Below, piece after piece: positions 49,432-58,748 of a stretch of DNA of 64,000 nucleotides. The notes under the pieces were generated by a model. It did not search any database. It saw only the letters and a list, made by a program, of their open reading frames with translations, and had not been told where the DNA came from. The DNA comes from Synergistaceae bacterium (lineage in GTDB: Bacteria; Synergistota; Synergistia; Synergistales; Aminobacteriaceae), in assembly GCA_018436725.1 (NCBI GenBank), contig JAHDKT010000081.1:1-64000 (forward strand). Reading direction: 5' to 3'. Each line of letters opens with the position of its first letter. The stretch's first letter is position 1. Made by a program: the position numbers and the translations under genes.

Positions 49432-50292
49432 GTGCTTTTTCAAGAACTCGAAGCGATCCATGCCCGTCCGAGGCCGTTCGCATTCTCCACTGCGCGCGAT
49501 CTCTGGACCGATGATCATATATCGGAAAAAATGTTGTCGTTCCACCTCGACGAAACGCTGGACGCCGCGTCGCGGAACACTGCGTTCATCGAGCGTTCCG
49601 TCGAGTGGATCGTCTCGCGCTTCGGCGTATCGGAGGGCGTATCCGCAGTCGATTTCGGATGCGGTCCCGGACTCTATACGACGCCTCTCGGGAAGCGCGG
49701 GGCGAAGGTGACCGGCGTCGACTTCTCGAAGCGATCGCTTCGACATGCGACCTCCGTCGCCGAGCGCGAGGGGCTTTCGATCGACTACGTCCATTGCGAC
49801 TACCTCGAATTCGAGACGGAGGAAAAATTCGACTTGATCCTGATGATCATGTGCGATTTCTGCGTATTGAGCCCGGCGCAGCGGCAGGCGATGCTGCGAA
49901 AATTTTCCGGCATGCTTTCTCCGAACGGCCATGTGTTGTTGGATGCCTACTCCCTTGCGACCTATGCCCGACGGGAGGAAGCCGCCTCGTACGAACGGAA
50001 TCAAATGAACGGATTCTGGTCGGCGGAGGAGTATTACGGTTTTTTGAACGTCTTCAAGTACGAGGAGGAACACGTGATCCTCGACAAGTACACGATCGTG
50101 GAAGCGGACCGGATACGGACGATCTATAACTGGTTTCAGTGTTTTACTCCGGAGACGCTCGGGGCGGAGTTCGCGCGGAACGGCTTGAAGGTCGTCGAAC
50201 TCTCTTCCGATGTCGCGGGAACGCCCTTCGATCCTCTGTCGGAGGAATTCGCGGTCGTTGCGGAGCTTCTCCGACCGTTTGAAAATGTATAA
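49432..50292 (+). CDS. class I SAM-dependent methyltransferase
   Basis: 286 residues. SAM motif I VDFGCGPGLYTTPLG near 75-89, acidic TGVDFSKRSL near 97, and FDLILMIMCDFCVLSP near 133-148. It keeps the general class I fold. The substrate is unknown. GTG 49432 follows AAAGGAGG. It begins a rightward run of unrelated small enzymes after the cheV terminator. Confidence 0.85.
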   Translation: MLFQELEAIHARPRPFAFSTARDLWTDDHISEKMLSFHLDETLDAASRNTAFIERSVEWIVSRFGVSEGVSAVDFGCGPGLYTTPLGKRGAKVTGVDFSKRSLRHATSVAEREGLSIDYVHCDYLEFETEEKFDLILMIMCDFCVLSPAQRQAMLRKFSGMLSPNGHVLLDAYSLATYARREEAASYERNQMNGFWSAEEYYGFLNVFKYEEEHVILDKYTIVEADRIRTIYNWFQCFTPETLGAEFARNGLKVVELSSDVAGTPFDPLSEEFAVVAELLRPFENV

Positions 50293-50304
50293 CGGCGAGC
50301 AGGC

Positions 50305-50808
50305 GTGAAAAAACTGATTCTTGTCAACGGCACGATGGGCGCGGGGAAAACGACAACGTGCACCCTGCTGTTAAAAAAACTGCACTCCGCCGTCTTTCTG
50401 GACGGCGACTGGTGTTGGAACATGAATCCTTTTGTCGTGAACGACGAAACGAAAGCGATGGCGCTGAACAACATCGTTTTTCTGCTCAACAGCTTCCTCG
50501 GCTGCTCCGAGTACAGGTACGTCATCTTTTGCTGGGTAATGCACGAGGAGAAGATCATCGACGACATTGTTGCCCGCCTTGTTCTGGAAGACGTTTCGGT
50601 CTACAAGGTTACTTTGGCCGTGTCGGAATCGGCGCTGATCGGACGTCTGGAGAAGGACGTCGCGGAAGGGCTGAGAGACGCCGATAGCGTGGCGCGAAGT
50701 CTTGCCCGAAGAGCCATGTATGAAAGCATGAATACTGTGAAAATCGATGCGAGCGAGAAAACGCCCGTTTGGGCCGCCGAAGAAATAAAGAAGCTGATCG
50801 GCTGCTGA
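50305..50808 (+). CDS. P-loop kinase/ATPase of the AAA_33/zeta-like group
   Basis: 167 residues with Walker A NGTMGAGKTTTC near 8-19 and a D-G-D motif (VFLDGDWCW) near 33 that may play a substrate role. It resembles small AAA_33-type nucleotide kinases. GTG 50305 starts 12 bases after the methyltransferase, so it may be co-transcribed. No lid motif that gives a specific substrate was recognised. Confidence 0.75.
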   Translation: MKKLILVNGTMGAGKTTTCTLLLKKLHSAVFLDGDWCWNMNPFVVNDETKAMALNNIVFLLNSFLGCSEYRYVIFCWVMHEEKIIDDIVARLVLEDVSVYKVTLAVSESALIGRLEKDVAEGLRDADSVARSLARRAMYESMNTVKIDASEKTPVWAAEEIKKLIGC

Positions 50809-50954
50809 AGTGGAGTCTCGGCATTCCGCCTTCTCGACGGCGCTCCTCGAAGGAAGGGACTCTTCTCCTCGGGACGCCGCTCTCGTTCGCCGATCGACGG
50901 CGGGATTGTCCGATGGATGATGATGCATTTTGCTCGGAACCGAGGTGGAAGAGA

Positions 50955-51716
50955 ATGAAACAATGGTTCACGGTCGATCGTATCGATAAAGACACTCACG
51001 TGATCAGCGAATATCGCCATTGGGAGGAAACCCACTGCTACCTGCTTCAAGGTCGGGAACGATGCCTGCTCATCGACACCGGACTGGGCATTTCCGATAT
51101 TTCCGAAGAAGTGAAAAAACTGACGGAAAAACCGGTGATCGCGGCGGCGACCCACATTCACTGGGATCATATCGGCGGGCATAAGTACTACCCGGATTTT
51201 TACGCCCACGAGGCGGAGCTGAACTGGCTGAATGGAGAATTCCCGCTGACGATGGATACCATCAGGGAGATGGTCGTGGATCGCTGCGATTTGCCGGAGG
51301 GGTTCGATGTGAACGCGTACGAGTTCTTTCAGGGAACCCCGACGCGGGCGCTGCGCAACGGCGACACGATCGATCTGGGGGGACGTGTGATCGTCGCGCT
51401 GCATACGCCGGGACACTCTCCCGGGCATCTCTGTTTTTGGGAACCGCAGCGCGGCTACCTGTTCACCGGCGATCTTGTCTATAAGGACACGTTGTTCGCG
51501 TACTACCCCTCCACCGACCCGGAGGCGTATCTCGAATCGCTTGAAATGATTTCGGCGCTTCCGGTGCGCAGAGTATTTCCGGCCCACCATAGCCTGGACG
51601 TTCATCCGGAAATTCTGAACCGCATGAGAGACGCTTTTCGCCGATTGAAAGCGGACGGCAAGCTGCATCACGGGAGCGGAACGTTTCAGTACGGCGACTG
51701 GAGCGTATGGTTGTAA
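50955..51716 (+). CDS. metallo-beta-lactamase-fold hydrolase
   Basis: 253 residues. The metal motif THIHWDHIGG near 75-84 (HxHxDH), the next His in HTPGHSPGHLCFW near 155-167, and GDLVYKDTLFAY and VFPAHHSLD are all present, so the di-metal site is intact. The family includes glyoxalase-II, lactonases and RNA processing enzymes; this length suggests a small thioesterase or lactonase-like hydrolase. GAGGTGG precedes ATG 50955; earlier in-frame starts are rejected. Confidence 0.88.
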   Translation: MKQWFTVDRIDKDTHVISEYRHWEETHCYLLQGRERCLLIDTGLGISDISEEVKKLTEKPVIAAATHIHWDHIGGHKYYPDFYAHEAELNWLNGEFPLTMDTIREMVVDRCDLPEGFDVNAYEFFQGTPTRALRNGDTIDLGGRVIVALHTPGHSPGHLCFWEPQRGYLFTGDLVYKDTLFAYYPSTDPEAYLESLEMISALPVRRVFPAHHSLDVHPEILNRMRDAFRRLKADGKLHHGSGTFQYGDWSVWL

Positions 51717-51774
51717 AATCCGCTTCGCTGGAGCGGGACGAACGGATGATATGTACGATGCTTGAGGAGGCGCC

Positions 51775-52200
51775 ATGAAAGTCTTGGTAAGCGCGTGTAC
51801 GATAGGGTGCGATTGTAAGTATAACGGGAAAAACAACAGGAATGAAGCGGTGATCGAGTATCTGAGGGATAAGGAAGTCATAAGCATCTGCCCTGAAGCG
51901 TTGGGAAACATGGGGACGCCCCGTCCGTGCGCTGAAATCGTCGACGGTGTGGTGATGGACGAGCACGGCAAGAATGTGGATGCGGAATTTCGAAACGCGG
52001 TCGCTCTCGCCTTGGAAAAAATAAAGGACGAAGAATTCGACCTGGTGATTCTGCAATCGCGAAGCCCCACGTGCGGAGTGAACCGGATTTACGACGGGAC
52101 GTTTTCGGGGAAGTTGATCCCCGGGCGGGGGCTCTTCGCGCAGGCGCTCGTACAAAGGGGATATACTGTGGTCGACGCCGAGGATGTGTCGAAGCTGTAA
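51775..52200 (+). CDS. DUF523-family protein
   Basis: 141 residues. The cysteines and motifs of the family are visible: SACTIGCDCKYNGKNNRNE near 6-24, CPEALGNMGTPRPCAEI near 39-55, and LQSRSPTCGVN near 93. The family has no established function but the conserved cysteines suggest a metal or redox role. GAGGAGG precedes ATG 51775. Confidence 0.88.
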   Translation: MKVLVSACTIGCDCKYNGKNNRNEAVIEYLRDKEVISICPEALGNMGTPRPCAEIVDGVVMDEHGKNVDAEFRNAVALALEKIKDEEFDLVILQSRSPTCGVNRIYDGTFSGKLIPGRGLFAQALVQRGYTVVDAEDVSKL

Positions 52201-52310
52201 GCCGTTCTTTGCCGCCCCGCTGTTCGAGCGGTGATCGCGAAAGAACCGCCGAGAGCGCGTCGCGGTCGATGGGCGTCCGATCCGAACGATGATCGGCGCT
52301 GGAGCGTTCC

Positions 52311-52359
52311 GAAGGAGGCGTTTCGAAAAGAGGGGTACTCTCTTTGAAACGCCTCCTTC
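52311..52359. terminator. bidirectional hairpin between convergent genes
   Basis: GAAGGAGGCGTTTC at 52311-52324 is exactly complementary to GAAACGCCTCCTTC at 52346-52359. It lies between the DUF523 gene and the leftward acetoacetate-decarboxylase family gene. Confidence 0.65.
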
Positions 52360-52389
52360 GCGTCTTCTTCGGAATCGGCGGAAATGCCT

Positions 52390-53190
52390 TCAGGCGCCCT
52401 CCCCGAGCGGGCGCAGCAGTTCCAGATCGTCCACCGTGAGGGCGAAGGAGAAGCGGTAGCCGGCGACGACGGAGACCGGCCGCAGATCGAACAGTTCGAG
52501 GTACGGATGGTCGAAAATCTCCAGGGAGGCTTCGCCCTTCCAGATCGGAGAGATCTTCGCGTCCCTCGACTTGAGCCGGACGAGGTCGTGGACCAGCGGG
52601 CGATCATGCTTCCCCGCGGAGAGGTCCGGGAAGCAGCGGACGTTGACCGCGGCGGCGAATCCGGGAGAGGGGAGCGATTCCGTCCGCTCCCGGAGCGTGA
52701 CCTTCGCCTCCAGCAATCGACGCTCTTTCGCCGAAAGCGTCGCCCCGAACCTGCCTCCCGGCCCCGTTACGGGAGAGGCTTTCGACGGAAGATCGTACGA
52801 ACGGGTGATCCACGTGGAGCCGATCTGCTTCGGCCACCCCTGCGCGAGTCCGCGCATCAACGCCGTGTCCTGATCCACGAAGATAAACGGGCAGTAGGCG
52901 ACGGCGGCTCCCTCGTAACTTGCCGACAGAAGAACGATCGTCTCGCGGTACTGGCTCCGGGACGGGTCCAGGTATTCGTCCCCGCTCTCGCTGACGTACT
53001 GCCACTCCACGAAGTAGGCCGCGCAGCGTGCGGAGGCCAACTTCAGCCCTTCGGGCAAAAACGACTCCGCGCGGGAAAAATCGGCGTCGAACTCCACGGC
53101 GAGCGCGTCTCCGGCATAGTGCCACGGGGGCGTCGGAGCCAGGCTCGACGTGCCTCGGGGCGTTCTGGGCGCTGTGTATCCTTTGAGCAT
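52390..53190 (-). CDS. acetoacetate-decarboxylase family protein
   Basis: A 266-residue protein of the acetoacetate-decarboxylase fold. The Schiff-base lysine is K121 in QGWPKQIGS (family form GFPKK). An acidic Glu/Arg pair around VEWQYVSESGDEY and RETIVLLSASYEG support the pocket. Members decarboxylate acetoacetate or act on other keto acids; the exact reaction is open. GGGAG precedes ATG 53190; earlier in-frame starts are not supported. It is divergent from the MarR regulator, whose promoter lies about 230 bases away. Confidence 0.8.
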   Translation of the reverse strand: MLKGYTAPRTPRGTSSLAPTPPWHYAGDALAVEFDADFSRAESFLPEGLKLASARCAAYFVEWQYVSESGDEYLDPSRSQYRETIVLLSASYEGAAVAYCPFIFVDQDTALMRGLAQGWPKQIGSTWITRSYDLPSKASPVTGPGGRFGATLSAKERRLLEAKVTLRERTESLPSPGFAAAVNVRCFPDLSAGKHDRPLVHDLVRLKSRDAKISPIWKGEASLEIFDHPYLELFDLRPVSVVAGYRFSFALTVDDLELLRPLGEGA

Positions 53191-53417
53191 CTTTGTCGTC
53201 TCCCTTCTTGAATACGGCTGTATAACGGAACAATACCAGCCTCGAACGAAGACGTATAGGAAAAAATTGGCGCTCTCTCCGCGCGATGGGCGTGGTTTTT
53301 CGTCGCCGCGAGCGTCCGTGTGTCGAAAAACGCTCGCGCACGGAGTATCTCTCTCCGCGTGAGGTTCCAATACGCCTTGATGTAAACAGTGCTTCTCTAT
53401 AACGCATGATCGGTGGA

Positions 53418-53446
53418 TTGACAAAAGTTAGATCGATCTCTATTAT
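53418..53446 (+). promoter_or_regulatory. promoter of marR
   Basis: TTGACA at 53418-53423 and TATTAT at 53441-53446 are exactly 17 bases apart. Confidence 0.7.
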
Positions 53447-53449
53447 TAT

Positions 53450-53470
53450 GTGCGGGCGCACGCACTTAAT
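53450..53470. promoter_or_regulatory. MarR operator candidate 1
   Basis: The palindrome GTGCGGGCGCAC at 53450-53461 is followed by GCACTTAAT. It starts just after the -10 box, where a bound repressor would block transcription. It resembles site 2 at 53963. Confidence 0.5.
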
Positions 53471-53494
53471 ATGAGGGCGCCGCGAGGAGGCTGC

Positions 53495-53926
53495 ATGTTT
53501 TTAGGGGACGACGTTTTTTTTCGATCGCTCAGAAGTATTGTGAAGAAGATGCATCGCCTCGGCGATGCGGCGTTGAGCGCGCACGGGATAGGCCATGCGG
53601 AGATGCGCCTCCTGCTGTTGCTGTATGACGAGGACGGTCGTCCTCAGGAGTCGCTTGTCGCCGGTCAGGTTGTCGACCGCACCAATGTGGGGCGGTCGTT
53701 GAAAAAGCTCGAAGAACTCGGCTACGTGGAGCGGAGGAAAAGCCCGGAGGATGGACGGGCGAAGCTGGTCTTTTTGACGGAGCGCGGCAGGGCGCTTCAA
53801 GCGAGCGTGCTTTCCGTAAAACAGGACATCGAGGCGAAGGTGACGTCCGGGATCTCGGGTGAGGAGTTGAGGGTGGTTTCGAAGATTCTTGAGAAGATGG
53901 ATAAAAAGCTCTCCGGCGGCGTGTGA
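53495..53926 (+). CDS. MarR-family transcriptional regulator
   Basis: A 143-residue winged-helix repressor. The MarR core is visible: AEMRLLLLLYDEDGRPQE, VVDRTNVGRSLKKLEELGYV near 65-85 (recognition helix), and ERRKSPEDGRAKLVFLTERG near 85-105 (beta wing). ATG 53495 follows GAGGAGG. It lies directly upstream of the fused activase gene; similar palindromes in both promoter regions suggest it represses itself and that operon. Confidence 0.9.
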   Translation: MFLGDDVFFRSLRSIVKKMHRLGDAALSAHGIGHAEMRLLLLLYDEDGRPQESLVAGQVVDRTNVGRSLKKLEELGYVERRKSPEDGRAKLVFLTERGRALQASVLSVKQDIEAKVTSGISGEELRVVSKILEKMDKKLSGGV

Positions 53927-53962
53927 AAAATACTCATTACAAGCGCGCGTTTCTTTTAATAG

Positions 53963-53978
53963 ATGCGTGCGCACGCAT
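53963..53978. promoter_or_regulatory. MarR operator candidate 2
   Basis: ATGCGTGCGCACGCAT is a perfect 16-base palindrome in the 77-base gap before the activase gene, followed by GTAAT. It shares GCGCACGCA and a following TAAT with site 1. Confidence 0.6.
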
Positions 53979-54003
53979 GTAATTTGATGAAAGGAGGAAG
54001 AGT

Positions 54004-57000
54004 ATGTACAGTCTTGGCATAGACGCGGGGTATTCTTCGGTCAAAGTCGCTCTGATGCGCGACGGCGGGATCGTGCGCAGCGAGTACGCTCCGCACAGGG
54101 GGAAAATACGAGAATGTCTGCTGTCGCTTCTTGAACGGACGGGAGCGGCGGAGTATGCGGCGCGGATGAACAGCGGGGCGGCGACCGGCAGCGGCGCGAA
54201 ATTTCTTTTCAGGTACGGAATAGCCCACGTCAACGAGGTGACGGCGCTTGTCGAGGGAACGAAACTTCTGGCTCCGCACTGCAACTCCATCGTGGAGATA
54301 GGAGGCGAGGGCGCCAAGTTCGTCGGCGGCTGGAAAGAGGAGAGCGAAGGCGGTCTGCGCGTCGCGATGAATTCCAACTGTTCCGCGGGGACGGGGTCGT
54401 TCCTCGAAGAACAGATGTCGCGTCTCGACCTGCGGCTCGAAGACTACTCGAAGCTGGTGTCGCGCGCCGTCTCCATTCCCAGAATCGCGGGCCGCTGCAG
54501 CGTGTTCGCGAAGACGGACATCGTTCATCATCAGCAGGAAGGGGTTCCCGTGGAGGACATTCTTCTCGGTGTGGCGTACGCGCTGGTGAATAACTTCAGG
54601 GCGTCCGTCGTCAAGGGTCTTCCCGTGGCGAAGCCCGTCTTTTTCGCGGGAGGCGTGGCGTTCAACGAGGGGATCGTGTCCGCGATGCGCCGCGTTTTCG
54701 AACTCGATGAAGAAAGCCTTTTTCTCTCCCCGCTTTCGGGGAGCGCCGGGGCGGTCGGCGCGGGAGCGGTCGCGGCGAAGGAGTCTCTTGCTCTGGATGC
54801 GGCGGATTTTCTGGAGCGGCTGCGTTCCTCGGAGCGTCTCGGAGATATCCGCACGGAGGAAAGCTCCGCGCTTCCCTCGCTTCGCGCGTACGGAACGGGA
54901 GATTCCGTCGGGAAGCATCGGTGCGCGACGCCGAAGACATCCGCCGAGCCCGTCCCGTGCTGGCTCGGCGTCGACGTCGGCTCCACGAGCACGAATCTTG
55001 TGCTGATGACGCGCGAGCACGAGATCGTCGCCTATAAATATTTAAAAACCTTGGGGAATCCGGTGCAGGCGATTCGCGACGGTTTCTCCGAGCTGCGGCG
55101 CGAGCACGAAGGGCGGGTGCGCATCGAGGGGGCGGGCGCGACCGGCTCGGGGCGCCGCATGATCGGCGAGCTCATCGGCGCGGACGTGGTGAAGGACGAG
55201 ATTACCGCCCAGGCGAAGGCGGCGGCGTTTCTCTTCAAGGACGTGGATACTGTCTTCGAGATCGGAGGACAGGATTCGAAGTACATCGGTCTGAAGAACG
55301 GCGTTGTCGCCGATTTCCAGATGAACAGAGTCTGCGCGGCAGGGACGGGATCGTTTATCGAGGAGCAGGCGAAAAAGTTCGGAATTCCGGTGGAACGGTT
55401 CGGCGAAACGGCGCTTGCGGGAGACGCGCCGCTGAACCTGGGAGAGCGGTGCGCCGTGTTCATCGAGAGCAGCGTGGCCTCGGCGCTTATGGACGGCGCG
55501 TCGATCGAGAACATCGCCTCCGGACTCTGCTACTCGATCGCGAAGAACTACCTGAACAGAGTCGTGGGGAAGAAAAAAATCGGGGAGAAAATTCTGCTTC
55601 AGGGAGGCATCGCCTTCAATCAAGGCGTGGTGAACGCGTTCCGCGCCGCGACGGGCAAAGAGATCGTCGTCCCCCCTTTTTTCAGCGTCACCGGAGCGTA
55701 CGGCGTCGCGCTTCTGGCGAAGGAGGAGATGGAAGCGGGAAAGAGCCGTTTCAAGGGATTGCGCATGTTCGAGGCCGCCGGAGAACCCGTCGCGGCTCGA
55801 CCGGAGGAACGCGTCCCCGCTTCGGCGGAAGGCGCCCGCCGTTTCGATGAAAAGGTGTCGGCGCTCATCTTCAAAGGGTACGACGGCGTCCTGCATCCTT
55901 CGAAAAAGACGGTGGGCATTCCGCGAGGCCTTTTTACCTACGGGATGTTCCCCATGTTCTCGGAGTTTTTCAAAGAGCTGGGGTTCAACGTGCTGCTCTC
56001 CGATCCCACGAACGAAGAGACCGTACGGCGCGGTCAGGAGTACTCCAGGGACGAGCTGTGCTACCCGTTGAAGCTGCTGACGGGGCACGTGGCCGAACTG
56101 GTGGAGAAAAAGACGGACTTCATCTTCTTCCCCGACCTGCACTCGGTGATGCACCCCGATTCCCACACCAGACAGAATTACGGGTGCGCGTACATGCAGC
56201 TCGCCTTCAAACTGATCAGCGACACGATGGGGCTGTCGGAGAAGGGAATCACGCTGCTTGCGCCGACCATCGCCTTCAACCGCGGGCCGGAGTTCATGCG
56301 GAAGAGTTTTTGCGCGCTCGGAGGCCTGCTCGGCAGGACCGGGGAGGAGACGGAGCGGGCGCTCCGGAAGGGAATGGAAGGCTTTCTCGATTTCGAAAGA
56401 AGGGCGAAGGAGAACGCGAAAAACGAGATAGCGAAAATAGCCCCCGACGAGAAGGTCTTCGTGATCATCTCCAAAATCTACGGAGTGGCGGATCCCGTGC
56501 TGAACCTGGGGATTCCGGGAAAGCTGATGGACATGGGGTACAGGACGCTCTCCTTTTTCGACCTGCCCGAAGGGGACATCTCGGGGGAACACCCCAACAT
56601 GTACTGGCCCTTCGGACAGCATATCCTCGAACCGGTGAAACTGATACGGGAACATCCGAATATGTACGCGGTCTTCCTGACGCATCACTGCTGCGGCCCC
56701 GACTCCATGCTCCTGCACTACTTCCGTGAGCTGGCGGGGGAGAAGCCCTATCTGAACATCGAGGTGGACGAACACTCGTCGTCCGTGGGCGTGCTCACCA
56801 GAATAGAGGCGTTCATCAACAGCCTTTCCGGCAGAAAAACGCACGTCGCCGCTCCCGTCGAGGAGTACGTCCGGACGCTCCCTTCCAGTCCGTGCCGAAT
56901 GCTGCGCTCTCTCGGCGAGCTCGACGGAAAGACTACGGTCTTTCTCCCTTTCTTGCACCCGTATTCGCCGCTGCTGGAAGCGTTGCTGCGCGCGCGAGGA

Positions 57001-58035
57001 GTCGACGCGGAAGAGCTGCCGGAGCCGGACGGCGCGACGCTCGACGAAGGCCGCGCGCAGACGCTCACGAACGAACTGCTCTCGCTGACGGTGCTGCTGG
57101 GAAGTCTCTTCCGGAAGGCGCGCGAGCGCGCCGGGAAGCCGAGCGCGTTCTTCATCCCGCAGACGGAGGGCGCGGAGGTGGACGGCCAGTATGCCCGGCT
57201 CGCGAGGATGCTGTTGGACGAGAAGGGGTACGGCGGCGCGGAAATAGTGGCTCCGTTCCTCGAAGACGGGCCGGAAACGAACGCCGAACTTCTTTCCGCC
57301 GTCTTCTCGTGCGTTGCGGCGGGCGACGCGGTTCTCGCCGCGCCGCTTCGGTCGAGGAAAGAGTATCTGCGCCGGATGCGCGCCGTCGTCTCCGCGCGCG
57401 GAGTCGCCCCGGAGGCGTTGCGGCGGATCGGGGAGGACATCGCGGAGGAGTGGCGCGGACTGGAAGAGCCTCTCTCGATTTTCGCCGTGGGGGAGGCGAG
57501 CGTCCTCTACAACGACTTCCTGAATAATTTCATGCTGAGAACGATGGAGGAAAAAGACGGCCATCGGGTCGTCAGGGCTCCGTTGAGCGAGTGCCTTTGG
57601 TTCTTTTGGAACGACGCGCTTCCCCTGCTCTCCACGGAAGCGCGGAATACGAGCGCTCGCCTGCTGGACGAGTTCGCCGGAACGATGCGCTCCCTTTCCG
57701 ACGCGTTGTCACGGTACACTCCCTTTTCCGAAAGTTCGGAGACGCTCGCGAACGATGCGGATGCGTTGACGGGGCTGTACTGCGGGGCGTTCGGAAGATA
57801 CAGGGCCGCGAGGACGCTTCGTTCTCCGGAGTCCGTCCGCGGCGTGGTGACGCTGTCGTCCACCTACGAGAACACGGGAATTCTGCTGAACGCGCTCGAC
57901 CGGAAACGGTACGAAACGGCGAAGCCGATTCTCGATCTGACGTTCGACGGCGGGTTTGGAGAAAACGACAGGGTCAAGCTGGAATCTTTCGTCCACTATC
58001 TCAAACGGGAGCGGGAATGCCCGCTTGCCCGATAA
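54004..58035 (+). CDS. fused (tandem) 2-hydroxyacyl-CoA dehydratase activase with DUF2229 and HgdB-like part
   Basis: A 1343-residue protein. Two BadF/HgdC-type ASKHA ATPase domains come in tandem: the first near 1-265 (GIDAGYSSVK; cysteines C126 in NCSAGTGSF and C165 in GRCSVF) and the second near 320-595 (GVDVGSTSTN; C444 in VCAAGTGSF and C483 in ERCAVF). The 39-residue cysteine spacing is the same in both and matches the cluster-binding pair of HgdC. A DUF2229 segment follows (IPRGLFTYGMF near 638, DELCYPLKLL near 683), then an HgdB-like region with HHCCGPDS near 894. The family injects electrons into dehydratases under ATP. AGGAGG precedes ATG 54004. Confidence 0.88.
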   Translation: MYSLGIDAGYSSVKVALMRDGGIVRSEYAPHRGKIRECLLSLLERTGAAEYAARMNSGAATGSGAKFLFRYGIAHVNEVTALVEGTKLLAPHCNSIVEIGGEGAKFVGGWKEESEGGLRVAMNSNCSAGTGSFLEEQMSRLDLRLEDYSKLVSRAVSIPRIAGRCSVFAKTDIVHHQQEGVPVEDILLGVAYALVNNFRASVVKGLPVAKPVFFAGGVAFNEGIVSAMRRVFELDEESLFLSPLSGSAGAVGAGAVAAKESLALDAADFLERLRSSERLGDIRTEESSALPSLRAYGTGDSVGKHRCATPKTSAEPVPCWLGVDVGSTSTNLVLMTREHEIVAYKYLKTLGNPVQAIRDGFSELRREHEGRVRIEGAGATGSGRRMIGELIGADVVKDEITAQAKAAAFLFKDVDTVFEIGGQDSKYIGLKNGVVADFQMNRVCAAGTGSFIEEQAKKFGIPVERFGETALAGDAPLNLGERCAVFIESSVASALMDGASIENIASGLCYSIAKNYLNRVVGKKKIGEKILLQGGIAFNQGVVNAFRAATGKEIVVPPFFSVTGAYGVALLAKEEMEAGKSRFKGLRMFEAAGEPVAARPEERVPASAEGARRFDEKVSALIFKGYDGVLHPSKKTVGIPRGLFTYGMFPMFSEFFKELGFNVLLSDPTNEETVRRGQEYSRDELCYPLKLLTGHVAELVEKKTDFIFFPDLHSVMHPDSHTRQNYGCAYMQLAFKLISDTMGLSEKGITLLAPTIAFNRGPEFMRKSFCALGGLLGRTGEETERALRKGMEGFLDFERRAKENAKNEIAKIAPDEKVFVIISKIYGVADPVLNLGIPGKLMDMGYRTLSFFDLPEGDISGEHPNMYWPFGQHILEPVKLIREHPNMYAVFLTHHCCGPDSMLLHYFRELAGEKPYLNIEVDEHSSSVGVLTRIEAFINSLSGRKTHVAAPVEEYVRTLPSSPCRMLRSLGELDGKTTVFLPFLHPYSPLLEALLRARGVDAEELPEPDGATLDEGRAQTLTNELLSLTVLLGSLFRKARERAGKPSAFFIPQTEGAEVDGQYARLARMLLDEKGYGGAEIVAPFLEDGPETNAELLSAVFSCVAAGDAVLAAPLRSRKEYLRRMRAVVSARGVAPEALRRIGEDIAEEWRGLEEPLSIFAVGEASVLYNDFLNNFMLRTMEEKDGHRVVRAPLSECLWFFWNDALPLLSTEARNTSARLLDEFAGTMRSLSDALSRYTPFSESSETLANDADALTGLYCGAFGRYRAARTLRSPESVRGVVTLSSTYENTGILLNALDRKRYETAKPILDLTFDGGFGENDRVKLESFVHYLKRERECPLAR

Positions 58036-58051
58036 AATAAGGAGGTGTGCC

Positions 58052-58681
58052 ATGAGTGTTGATACGAGTTGCGCCGGTCGTCTTCGTCATCGTTGCGGCA
58101 GCAGGTTCGGGAGAGGGCGCTCACTCCCGAACAGCGCGCATATGCATGCGCCCGAACAGCTCTTCGGGGCTCTGGAGTTGAAAGAGGGCGACGTGTTCGT
58201 GGATTTGGGGTGCGGCGCGGGAGAGTACGCGCTGTGCGCGGCCCGCATGCTCGGAGAATCCGGCGCGGTGTACGCTCTCGATCGCCTGAGCGACGCCGTC
58301 GAGGAGGTGCGGCGAAAGGGGAGCGCGAACCCGGGGGCGCCCGTGCGCGCCGTCGTCGCGGAGCTGACGGAGACGCTGCCTTTGGATGACGGGATCGCCG
58401 ACGTGTGCTTCTTGTGCACGGTGCTCCACGCTATCGACGGCGATACGAAGCGGCGGCGTCTGTTCGCGGAGATGTACAGAGCGCTCAAACCGGAGGGCCG
58501 AGCCGCGGTGGTGGAGTGCAAGAAGGAAGCGTCGCGCTTCGGCCCTCCCGAAAACATGCGTCTTTCCGAGAGCGACGTGGACGCGTTGGCGTGCGGCGCG
58601 GGATTTTCAAGGAAGAGCGCGACCGATCTCGGGGACAACTATCTCGTTGTGTACGAAAAAGCACGAGCGCGTTGCGAGTAG
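58052..58681 (+). CDS. class I SAM-dependent methyltransferase
   Basis: 209 residues. Motif I VFVDLGCGAGEYALCAA near 48-64, YALDRLSDAVEEV near 75, and DVCFLCTVLHAIDG near 115 place it in the class I (UbiE/MenG-like) group. It starts with a basic leader containing two cysteines (SCAGRLRHRC), of unknown use. GGAGG precedes ATG 58052, 16 bases after the activase stop, so the two form an operon. The substrate is unknown. Confidence 0.85.
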   Translation: MSVDTSCAGRLRHRCGSRFGRGRSLPNSAHMHAPEQLFGALELKEGDVFVDLGCGAGEYALCAARMLGESGAVYALDRLSDAVEEVRRKGSANPGAPVRAVVAELTETLPLDDGIADVCFLCTVLHAIDGDTKRRRLFAEMYRALKPEGRAAVVECKKEASRFGPPENMRLSESDVDALACGAGFSRKSATDLGDNYLVVYEKARARCE

Positions 58682-58684
58682 AAC

Positions 58685-58729
58685 GAAGGGGACGAGCGAG
58701 AGGCGTTCCGTCCCGCGCTCGTCCCCTTC
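58685..58729. terminator. bidirectional hairpin
   Basis: GAAGGGGACGAGCG at 58685-58698 pairs exactly with CGCTCGTCCCCTTC at 58716-58729, between convergent genes; no T run follows. Confidence 0.6.
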
Positions 58730-58748
58730 ATGAAACCCGGCGCGCTCC

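Larger units (their letters stand above)
53191..53494. other. divergent region between the decarboxylase-family gene and marR
   Basis: 304 bases. It contains the marR promoter and operator-like sequence at 53418-53464. No gene is supported in the rest, and no clear promoter for the leftward gene was found. Confidence 0.4.

Noticed and set aside
55042..57564. Leftward reading of 840 codons antisense to the fused activase.
   Set aside because: The activase frame has two complete ATPase domains; this frame is a shadow.
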